Of a stretch of DNA of 64,000 nt, positions 33,501-39,694 are shown piece by piece. The translations under genes were made by a program, and so were the position numbers. This stretch comes from Carettochelys insculpta (Eukaryota; Chordata; Testudines; Carettochelyidae), in the NCBI RefSeq assembly GCF_033958435.1, contig NC_134137.1, positions 221,319,501-221,383,500 on the forward strand, written 5' to 3'. How positions within the stretch are numbered: the stretch's first letter is position 1; every line of letters starts with the position of its first letter. Under the pieces are notes generated by a model, which was not told the origin of the DNA, did not search any database, and saw only the letters and a list, made by a program, of their open reading frames with translations.

Positions 33501-36500
33501 TTGAGGAAGAGGGGGCTTCTGGAAAGAGGGTTTCCTTCTGGAAGATCCCCGCAGACTGCACGTCTGCACATGTATTTTGGAGTCCGGAAAACCATCTTCT
33601 GGACTCCAAACCACATGCCCATATGCTAATGAGGCATGGGAAATTTACATCTATGCCTCATTAGCATCTTCCAGATGGCTCACTACCATGCCACTTCTGG
33701 AAGAAGTGGCATGTGTAGACACAGGGAATGTGTATGTGGACAACTTTTGCTGTTTAAAAAAAAAAACAAAAAACTCACTCGTGTAACTGTAGCCATATAG
33801 GTGAAGCACCTCTACTGAACCACCAATGTTGCATACCAGAGAAAGGTAGCCTTTTTTGTTGACATCCTCTGTGGCAAAGCGGTCTGGTGTCAAACTAGTG
33901 ATCTATACGTCTTCTACTGCTCCACAGCAGTTCAGGAATCCCACTCCCGCAAATCCATCCACTCTGCCTGGCAGGTTGCCAAGAGTCAGCCCAGTGCAGC
34001 AGGAGAGGAACGATGGCCCCCATATGTTTGCATGACAACAGCCCATTCCATGGATTTTCTGACTCCACAACTGTTTCCTATTTACAGGTGGCAATTCAGC
34101 CTTACAAGTTTCCACAGTACGAACTTGCTTCTCCAATGTAAGTGAAGCACTCGTTTTGGTGTTCCTTTGCTGGGGGGATGGGATAAGCTCAGCACATAGA
34201 TTCAGGAAGGTGGCCTTTTACATCCAAAAGTTCTTCAGCCATTGCGCATGGTATCCATTTCTATTACAATGAGATCACAGAAAGCAGTGCTCCCTTCTCA
34301 ATCGCAGAAGTGGCACTCTACCATCAGCAGCCCTTCCATGAATGACACAAGCAAGCTGAAACTGGTTCTGACTATGTCCCACCCCACTCTCTCCTTCAAG
34401 AAATCATCGCTTTCCTCACTGATTTGGTTCTTCTTATGACCCTTCAAATACTGGGGCATTGCGTGTCCTGTGCTTGCAACACTTATGACAGTAGTGTAGA
34501 GCTGTGCACGCTCTATGCTTCTGTCAGAGCTGGTGGACAGTCATGGGATTTTTTTTTTTTTGAAAGACGAGGAAGTTATGAGATATAGATGACATTTGTT
34601 GATGGAGACAGTTGCACACCGAGAAGTTGAGTCCTTGCTCCCCAACACAGACACACAATTCATTTCTGCCTCGTGATGAAATACCAAAACTTCCCAAGAG
34701 ACAGACAGCTAGAAGGTGGCAGAATGCACACTGGGATACCTGCACAATGCGATGCACCATGGGTATTGACACAAACACTCGTGGTTAAGTATGCACCAAA
34801 CTGATGTTAGGAGCCAAATATATAGGTGTATACGGTCTATGGCAGCTTTATGCCAACTTAATTTGGCTTGACTCAAGTTTGTAGTGTAGACATGGCCTAA
34901 GATACTAAACTATGTAGAGAGATAATAGGTGGTAGGATACACAGTTTCATGCAACTTACCTGGGACACAACTCTGCCAGGTTTTGAATGGAGCCTATCAA
35001 GTTCATCTTATTTAAACGCTTTAAGCATTGTTCTACCTGAAAAGAAAGCAAATACTTTTAGGTGGATATTTTCAGAAAAACAAGTTTCTTAGGTCTAAGG
35101 CTTGTCCATTAAATTAGGCAACATCACGCCTTCTCAGTCAGTCAGGGGCAGTACATCCGCTTTTTGGGTCTTGTACATTACTGGTACATTTAACTTGGTA
35201 CCTTCAACTATCCAAATAATGGTGGTGGGATCTCTCCATTACATTAATGTTGAAAGGGATTTACATGGGGGCAAAGAGACCTTTGATTAATGATAACTTC
35301 TGTAGGCTGCATGTTTCTATTTGGGGGATTTAATTACATTTCCAAAAACAAAAATGCTGGTGACTTCAGAAAGAGGCAGCATATCCAGTGGATAGACAGG
35401 ATTAGAAAAACCTCAGTTGTAACTTCAGTTTTGCTATAGCAATGAGCAGCATGCTTATATTTAGATAGAATACTACCACTTTTTTAGAACTGGGGATATG
35501 CAGCTTCTCTTTTTAAAACTGCTTTGAAAAACTCAGTTTTTCCCCAAGGACAGTTTGCAGAATTTGTCTTTTAAAGGCAATTTGTGGATTATTTTTCCCC
35601 AACTCATTATAAAATGACCACGAATATTTGTATTTCTACCATTAATAAGTAGTAAAAAGCATGAAATGGATAAAAACATCTAATTACATTTATTTAGAGT
35701 CTTAATTTGATCACAAATGGTTTTAACTATGGCTCCTATCGAAGTAAACAGCAGAATTCTCATTAACTACAAAGGAGCAGGACTTAGTTCAGAAACCAGT
35801 AGAACTCATTTACAATGCCTTAAAGATAAGTGAAGAGTGTTATGAAACTGCCAAAACCCATACTTTCTGGATGAAAACAAGCTTGCCAAATTTCTTATTC
35901 AAAAGGAAGTTTTGAGAATAGTGCAATGTACTCATAACTGAGATTTAGAAAGCTCATTCCATCCATAATTATTTAATGAAGCTTCTGCTTACTGACCTGT
36001 TTCAGAGACAAATAGGTTTTGTGATGAGCCATTCTGTTGTGGAAACCATAAAGAATCGAATGTAAAACTTTTCCTTCTACCTTGACAGCTTTACTGTTTA
36101 GCAATGTGTTAACCTTATAACATCCCGTAATAACAGCTGGAAGGCATCTCACTTGGGGAAAGAATTGAGACATTAAATTAATTGTTTTTGAGCTCTATCT
36201 AAGATAAAAATTATAAAAGCAAAGCATAAACATATAAAAACTCATGACCCAAAACACAAGGACCAAAGAAATACACCTCACAAAAGAGAGGGCTACCTGT
36301 CTGGTTTTCAATTTGACCAAATATTGGTTTGTTACTCTTGCCTGAAATACATTCTTTAGTCCTTACTTATGCTAAACCACATGGAAGTGTCATTAAAATG
36401 GAATTTTAAGACACATACTGCCCACTCCCCCTTTTTCTGTTTCCCGTTTCACTTAGCTTTGAGAGTGCAATTCAACTAGCCTAGTCCTTATCGCAATTTC

Positions 36501-37385
36501 TAGTCTAACAGATTTGTTCCTAAAACCACACAGAAATAGAAGTAAAACTACCATGAAGTGAGTTGGAGGAGCAGGTTTTGTTTTTGTTTTTAATCATCAT
36601 CACTTCTTGTCAGGTGTCATTTAAACCACATACCTGTAGACCTCTGGAACTAAAACTACTAGACCAAGCCCTTTAAAAATCCATTTTCCGACCCTTGACA
36701 ATCCCAGTCACACAAAGGCTTCACACATCAAAACAAAAAGCATCAAGCTGTTCTGGTCTGGCTATGGTCTGAAGAAGTGGGACTGTCCCACGAAAGCTCA
36801 CCTAATAAACCATTTTGCTAGTCTTTAAAGTGCTACTTGACTGTTTTTGTTTTGAAAGGCTTCACACAGTATGTGTTTCGCTGTCAAAGTCACAAATGAT
36901 AAGGCACACCTAAAAGGTGCGCCATGTCTGCAGACAGGAAAGGTTAGACCTAACGTGCCTGTAGGTATGGAGCATCGCCACATGTGTACAGAGCCTGACT
37001 GCTGAGTTCTGCCATCCTCTTCCCCGCAATGAGCCCCAGGGCTGCCTTTCGCTAACCCCCACCCCAACACCCCTCCACTGCAACCCTCCGGCCCCACTGC
37101 AGTTCCCCCGGCCCCCCCGCAGCATCCTTCCAAGGCAGCCTCTGCCAGACCCCAGCATCCTGCTAGGGCAGCCCCCACCCAGAAACCCAGAATCCCGCCC
37201 CCCTGCGCCCCCATTTCCCCTCATGGCCCGCGAGGAGGTGGCACGTGCTCGCTCTGCTCTCCCTAGCAACGCCCAGCGCTGCCCTTTGCTCCGATACCTG
37301 CGGGGTGTTGGGCCGGCAAGGCCACCGTAGCGCAGCTCGCGGGCCATGGCACATCCCACCGATTCCACGCCGTGGACATCGCCAT
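21133..37385 (-). CDS. NEPRO: NEPRO, nucleolus and neural progenitor protein (8 exons)
   Basis: Ortholog of human NEPRO (C3orf17/RMP64), a nucleolar protein described as an RNase MRP-associated subunit. Exons, 5' to 3': 37385-37298, 36151-35997, 35036-34960, 29100-28902, 26217-25862, 24790-24729, 23896-23667 and 21553-21133. Together they encode about 528 aa against about 567 in human. Diagnostic stretches are [93 protein letters not shown] and the invariant-looking C-terminus [12 protein letters not shown]. Family identity is very clear. Exon 4 needs a one-base shift to join exon 5, and the exon 7/8 junction implies a GC donor. Introns are packed with TEs. Confidence 0.93.
21554..21600 (+). 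repeat. (AAAC)n microsatellite in NEPRO intron 7
   Basis: A run of aaac units at about 21568-21591 lies just outside the exon 8 acceptor. On the minus strand it supplies a GTTT-rich polypyrimidine-like tract. Confidence 0.75.
21677..22137. mobile_element. TIR element related to the 'ggtgccggat' family
   Basis: The left part (taggttgcacctctcaaaac) and right part (ggataagggaggtgaaaccta-type) are imperfect inverted repeats. Internal 'ctggcaggatcttggacgtt' and 'cagggcccgagggtgccgg' words match other family members. The G-rich core contains repeated 'ctgcctggggctggagcc' words. Confidence 0.6.
22237..22312 (+). repeat. (ATTC)n and (CA)n microsatellites
   Basis: attcattcatttattcattc at about 22247-22270 is followed by an aca/cac-rich tract at about 22286-22312. 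Both are in NEPRO intron 7. Confidence 0.8.
22440..23375. mobile_element. Probable hAT-type non-autonomous element, C-rich core
   Basis: Begins near gtgggcaaaatatggcctgt gggcc, a typical hAT-like terminus. It has a long C-rich core of repeating 'cacccca/gatcccacat' words (22970-23290). The right end is not clearly resolved. All frames in it are compositional. Confidence 0.55.
23667..23896 (-). CDS. NEPRO: NEPRO coding exon 7
   Basis: Acceptor tttcag, then [20 protein letters not shown] and so on to [15 protein letters not shown] plus two bases (AG). Joining to exon 8 with AG+C gives Ser-Leu and keeps the frame and the length of the human protein. This uses a GC donor (AG|gcaggt). A GT donor 4 nt further on would need a different acceptor. 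Confidence 0.85.
24000..24215 (+). repeat. MIR SINE
   Basis: Contains the MIR core and tail words ctctgtgactctgggaagtc, acttcatttctctgtg and cccacatctgtaaa. An ancient amniote SINE in NEPRO intron 6. Confidence 0.8.
24286..24609. mobile_element. TIR element 'tacaggctgaacctctctcatcc'
   Basis: Left end tacaggctgaacctctct and right end agagaggttcaacctgta are near-perfect inverted repeats with TA borders. Other copies are at 27275-27730 and 55265-55571. It resembles pogo/Tigger-type MITEs; the class is inferred. Confidence 0.88.
24729..24790 (-). CDS. NEPRO: NEPRO coding exon 6
   Basis: A small 62-nt exon: acceptor ccccag, then [20 protein letters not shown], aligning with the human EFDVRAFCNQLKHKATQE region. 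The donor gttggt is weaker than consensus but keeps phase 0 with exon 7. Confidence 0.85.
25046..25540 (+). repeat. MIR SINE split by a MITE
   Basis: The 5' MIR word (tctagtggttaaagtac) at about 25052 and the 3' MIR words (aaaatggggagga at about 25427, aaagggttttgagatcct at about 25504) lie on either side of a younger MITE-like insert (about 25105-25362). Confidence 0.72.
25105..25362. mobile_element. Harbinger-like MITE inside MIR
   Basis: The right end cagtgtagacatagcca matches the shared 'gtgtagacatagcc' terminus. The interior (tgtcgacgttgatcc, cattttgcgcatgc) is CpG-rich. The left terminus is not well conserved, so the left border is approximate. Confidence 0.65.
25862..26217 (-). CDS. 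NEPRO: NEPRO coding exon 5
   Basis: Acceptor ttctcag. The exon gives [17 protein letters not shown], then [18 protein letters not shown], then a Lys/Ser-rich segment and [18 protein letters not shown]. The donor gtaaag follows. The first base completes a codon, so exon 4 must end two bases into that codon (Trp if TG+G). Confidence 0.93.
26532..26861 (+). other. Unrecognised 109-codon ORF in NEPRO intron 4
   Basis: The frame is lysine/glutamate-rich with an amphipathic look ([39 protein letters not shown]). No domain was recognised and no promoter or splice signals are clear. It could be a transposon or retrocopy fragment, or chance. It lies antisense to NEPRO. Confidence 0.2.
27275..27730. 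mobile_element. Copy of the 'tacaggctgaac' TIR element, split by a palindromic MITE
   Basis: Left end tacaggatgaacttctctaat; body words (gtgtccaagtttcc, cagccacttgtcctggctcc) match the copy at 55265. A palindromic MITE (27367-27556) is inserted, with 'ttataatgggtgt' repeated on both sides as a ~12 bp flank duplication. The right end is missing. Confidence 0.8.
27367..27556. mobile_element. Palindromic MITE, 'gactaacagatat' family
   Basis: The left arm (caagcagtcctgtggcac, gactaacagatatactgga) is mirrored by the right arm (ccaaaatatctgttagtc, gtgccaaaggacttcttg). Related copies at about 30433, 38075 and 50834 are listed separately. Confidence 0.85.
28250..28730. repeat. Probable hAT-derived fragment in NEPRO intron 4
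   Basis: Contains ggctgggcaatgcaaacaa and G-rich core words (ggggtgccatatccaggctctgg, gagggggccctctgcattctgggcc) typical of the C/G-rich non-autonomous elements in this window. No coding sense was found. Confidence 0.45.
28902..29100 (-). CDS. NEPRO: NEPRO coding exon 4 (apparent frameshift)
   Basis: Acceptor atgcag, then [18 protein letters not shown] and [17 protein letters not shown] in a frame matching human [18 protein letters not shown]. Downstream the original frame runs to ATG|gtgaga at phase 0, which would hit a stop early in exon 5. The +1 frame of the same DNA ([16 protein letters not shown]) aligns better with the human segment before VLYKG and has the phase exon 5 needs. So one extra base, or two missing, is implied around 28935-28975, at A and T runs. 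Confidence 0.75.
29640..30030 (+). pseudogene. Harbinger Myb-like DNA-binding protein relic
   Basis: With frameshifts allowed, the plus strand gives [21 protein letters not shown] and neighbouring words, which resemble the 'RVKVKELRQAYQKTREAN' helix of Harbinger Myb/SANT proteins. An acidic tail (EPSAEEDAS) follows. Stops are frequent, so it is non-functional. Confidence 0.6.
30433..30730. mobile_element. Palindromic MITE copy, interrupted
   Basis: The left arm (gtagtcatgttagtctgta ... cacttcctcagat, to about 30548) and right arm (cccacgaaagctcgtgctcc ... cgtgccacagggcttctcat, 30670-30730) belong to the palindromic 'gactaacag' family. About 100 bp of Harbinger-like sequence lies between them. 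Confidence 0.7.
31951..32536. mobile_element. TIR element 'tagggtgaccctatctcccc' in Harbinger
   Basis: Left end tagggtgaccctatc and right end gatggtcaccctatccctg are inverted, with a second inner inverted pair (aaaatgggacagatggtcacc / gggctgtccctcccaaaaca). It contains a minus-strand CR1 fragment at 32217-32365. Confidence 0.75.
32217..32365 (-). repeat. CR1 3'-end-type fragment
   Basis: Words such as agagtcctagggctggaagg, gacctcaggtggtcattgag and cagcgatgcctttgtcaagc are the reverse complement of CR1 3' regions. It is nested in the TIR element at 31951-32536. Confidence 0.85.
32540..32850 (-). pseudogene. Harbinger transposase relic, C-terminal part
   Basis: The minus strand gives [20 protein letters not shown] then [18 protein letters not shown]; '[11 protein letters not shown]' is a hallmark of Harbinger transposase C-termini. 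Upstream words decay into stops. Confidence 0.75.
33011..33349. mobile_element. MITE-like insert, 'ctgacagaagtcgctgtcgg' type
   Basis: The left end aggctaaggttacactacagc resembles the shared terminus. Internal inverted words are gcgatctgctgacagaagtc and ctgatttctgtcagca. The right terminus is degraded against the next MITE. Confidence 0.6.
33350..33726. mobile_element. MITE with 'ggctgtgtctacatgtgccac' TIRs
   Basis: Left ggctgtgtctacatgtgccacttcttcc and right ggaagaagtggcatgtgtagacacagg are inverted over ~27 bp. Inner words (gaggcgtggatgtaaatttcc / ggaaatttacatctatgcctc) are also inverted. It interrupts the Harbinger transposase. Confidence 0.88.
33780..34136 (-). pseudogene. Harbinger transposase relic, DDE-domain start
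   Basis: Minus-strand reading gives [18 protein letters not shown], a frame break, then [19 protein letters not shown]. This matches the Harbinger 'GFPNCAGAIDGTHIPI...NRKGYFS' block that holds the first catalytic Asp. Here the segment around that Asp (expected IDGTH) is altered, and stops flank it. Confidence 0.78.
34960..35036 (-). CDS. NEPRO: NEPRO coding exon 3
   Basis: Acceptor ttttcag-type, then [20 protein letters not shown] and AELCP; the donor gtaagt follows two bases into an Arg codon. Very close to human [20 protein letters not shown]. Confidence 0.95.
35037..35996. other. NEPRO intron 2, no gene; MIR-like scrap
   Basis: AT-rich intron. The stretch 35370-35440 (ccagtggatagacaggatta, aacctcagttgtaacttcag) resembles a MIR 5' half. 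Nothing else was recognised. Confidence 0.45.
35997..36151 (-). CDS. NEPRO: NEPRO coding exon 2
   Basis: Acceptor ccccaag, then [20 protein letters not shown] and [20 protein letters not shown] up to LKQ; the donor gtcagt follows. Aligns with the human region ending HNRMGRHKPHLALKQ. Confidence 0.94.
36766..36850. repeat. Fragment of the palindromic 'gactaacag' MITE
   Basis: gtctgaagaagtgggactgt, cccacgaaagctcacctaat and tagtctttaaagtgctactt match one arm of the family. No second arm is seen. Confidence 0.7.
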
Positions 37386-37760
37386 CTTGCCTGGAGGACG
37401 GAGGGAGAGAGGAGGGAAGGGGCGGAGCTAAAGGGAAGGGGGTGGGGCCGGGCGGAACCAAACAAAGCGGGGGTGGGAGGAGCCCAAAGGTCTGGGCAGA
37501 TGCGGCAGGCGCCCGGAGCCTCTGGGGGGGATTGGCTGAGCGCGTGCAGGGTGCGTGGAGTTCCGCGTGGGCCGGGCTGCAGAGTCCTGCACGGGGCTTG
37601 GAGAGTCACTGAACCAGCCCCCAGCTTGGGAAGTGTCTGCGTTCCCGGGGCCGCAGAGCCCAGCGGGGGAGCCTGACGGCTGAGTAGAAGCCAGCTGGTG
37701 GTCAGCGGGACTGGTTCTTTGTGTGTCCGGGCTCGGTACCTCTAGCTGGGACAGGAGCCA
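37050..37760. promoter_or_regulatory. NEPRO: NEPRO CpG-island promoter
   Basis: A G+C-rich, CpG-dense block covers NEPRO exon 1 and both flanks. On the minus strand, caagatggcg (37389-37380) is a YY1-type word containing the NEPRO start codon, as seen at some TATA-less housekeeping starts. The island extends toward the Spire-like gene on the plus strand, so it could be bidirectional, but no plus-strand first exon was identified. Confidence 0.72.
37298..37385 (-). CDS. NEPRO: NEPRO coding exon 1
   Basis: ATG at 37385, a second in-frame ATG two codons later, then [20 protein letters not shown] and AQHPA; the donor gtatcg follows. Aligns with human [20 protein letters not shown]. Start choice: the first ATG sits in the YY1-type word; either ATG would leave a normal protein. 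Confidence 0.9.
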
Positions 37761-38074
37761 TACCCACGTGTGTGGGTTACAGACCTCCCACAGCTGAGGA
37801 AGCACATCCCAAGCTGAAATCCTTGAGGAGCTGGTCACCCCGCTTGTATCAGACTCCAGGCGGCTGGAAGCTGGGGCGGCTGGAGCATAGTTTGAGCTTT
37901 CTGCCCTTCTTCATGCCTATCCTAAGCCAGGTTTGTTTGCTGCTCTGCCCATCACTGCCCCAAGCAGCGCTTGGCCGTGCCAGAACAACGTGCAGATAGA
38001 TATCCCTTCTCTGCCCCAATGGGGTGTACACCTGACCCAGTGCACTAAAAGCCCGAACAGCAACAGCTACCCAG

Positions 38075-38268
38075 GGGCACCTTGTAAACTAAGATTTTTT
38101 GGACCATAAACTTTCGTAGGCAAATACTTCATCAGATGCATATGATGAAGTGGGTCTTTGCCTACAAAACCTTATGCTTTAGTATATCTGATAGTCTCTA
38201 AGGTGGCATAGGACTTCCTGTTGTTTTTGTGGACACAAACTAACATGGCCACCCCTCTGAAACTTTAA
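38075..38268. mobile_element. Palindromic MITE, 'gactaacag' family (diverged)
   Basis: The left half (gggcaccttgtaaactaaga ... cataaactttcgtaggcaaa) and right half (tgggtctttgcctacaaaac ... ctctaaggtggcataggact) are inverted. It lies upstream of the Spire-like gene. Confidence 0.75.
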
Positions 38269-38574
38269 CAACAGCTGTGTGAGTGCAATGAAAGGATCCT
38301 TGCACTGACCTCATGGGGGAAGGTGATAAAAGGCAGAAACACCCCGTCATCTTGGGTGGAACACCTGCCATCCACACTCATTGTTTCCTCTCACTGGCAT
38401 CCAGCCACTTCTCACTGAAGTGGTGCCCAACATGGGGGGGTTTGTCATCATTAATGGGAGGGGGGTCTGAAATAAATTATACAGGTAAAAGCACAGGTTC
38501 ACCAAGGAAAAGTGCATCTCTATTAGGGGTATTTTACTAGTATAGCTAGAGATTTGCAAATTTATGGGAATGTG

Positions 38575-38748
38575 CTTTATATTCCCAGGTATCTGCATCT
38601 GCTGATATGGACACAGACACCTGTAGCTCATTCTTGCAGATGCTGATGCACATTTTGTAACTAGAACCCTGGAAATTTGCAGATACCTGTGGCTCATTTT
38701 TGCAGATATTGGTGCAGATACAAATTTTATAACTGCAGCTCTCTACAT
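38575..38748. repeat. Two tandem ~85 bp 'gcagatac' units
   Basis: The unit with 'cagatacctgtggctcattt ttgcagat...ttttataact' occurs twice in tandem. Related words recur at 59360-59570, so this is a dispersed repeat. Confidence 0.6.
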
Positions 38749-39465
38749 GTAGCTATCTACCATTACAGCACTGCTAGTGTAAGCGTGGCCTGACTGTTAG
38801 GTGATCAGGAAACATCAGTGCTGAACAAAAAGAAATGCCTGTGACACAGCTTGTTAAAAAACTATCCCTTCCTCCAGATGAGGATCTAGCCAGAGTGATC
38901 CATGTGTCCAACACTTTCAAGTTGGTTAATTGTAACTCACTATTTCTGGGGCTAGCAGTGGGAAAGTGTAGTTGCCTGGCTTCCCCATGAGACAGGCTTC
39001 TGAAAGTGCATCACTCTACTTGCTGTGCACTGATCCAGTGGTTTCTGTCAGTGCACTGATTACCAGTTGTTGCCTTCCCACTAAGTGTGTTTATTGCTTA
39101 GTACATTTTTACCAACCCCACTAATAGTAATATTGGATTTTTCCATGCTGAATCTAATATTTTGAACCTCTGTCATATTCTGCCAGACATTAATTTTTTT
39201 ATGCTTTAGCCTTTCAAGGTCTATTTTAATTTGTTTTCTCTGTTTTCATTCACTGGGCTTGTATAAATTAAGAGAAGATGATGAAAGTAAAAATACCACT
39301 TTAAGGAGCTCTAGACTAAAGTTGCTCTAAGTGGTTTCACCTGAAGGAGTGGCAAAGCAGAATGGATAAGAGACTTCCAGACACACCTCTGCCTGTCTGA
39401 GGACAGGAGGTGATGTAGTTTTCACAAAAATAAGTGTATGGAGGGTGGGACAGTGAAAGTAAAAA

Positions 39466-39694
39466 ATGGATTATTCAAGATGTGAGTGGACTGCTACTAA
39501 GATCTCTCTGGGAGAGATTCTGAGATGTTGTGACCAGCCAATAAGTGAGGAGCAAGCTTGGGCTCTTTGCTTTCAGTCTTGCCATGAAATGAAGCTGCTG
39601 GCTCAGGGCTGCCACCCTGTAGTGGTTAATGGTCTGGGAAGCATCCTTATCCACTCTGATGGTGCTGTTTCCTTCGTGGTGGGTCCTAAATCTG
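39466..39694 (+). CDS. Spire-like exon 1 (KIND N-terminal half)
   Basis: ATG 39466, preceded by an in-frame TAA two codons upstream. Encodes MDYSRCEWTATKISLGEILR and CCDQPISEEQAWALCFQSC, the KIND signature. The donor gtaaga follows one base into a Gly codon. No CpG island here; an upstream non-coding exon is possible. Confidence 0.85.

Larger units (their letters stand above)
29191..34901. mobile_element. Degraded PIF/Harbinger DNA transposon, ~5.7 kb
   Basis: The left end aaggccttgtctacactacaaa is inverted at the right end tttgtagtgtagacatggcct. Inside are a Myb-like protein relic on the plus strand (about 29640-30030) and transposase relics on the minus strand (about 34136-33780 and 32850-32540). 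These are the two genes of PIF/Harbinger elements. Several MITEs, a palindromic element, a TIR element and a CR1 scrap have inserted. A ~75 bp segment (29390-29465) recurs at about 30553-30630, so two related copies or an internal duplication may be present. It lies in NEPRO intron 3. Confidence 0.75.

Noticed and set aside
36825..37838. Long frames on both strands around the NEPRO CpG island
   Set aside because: Compositional frames; only the frame with splice sites and homology (37385-37298) is real.
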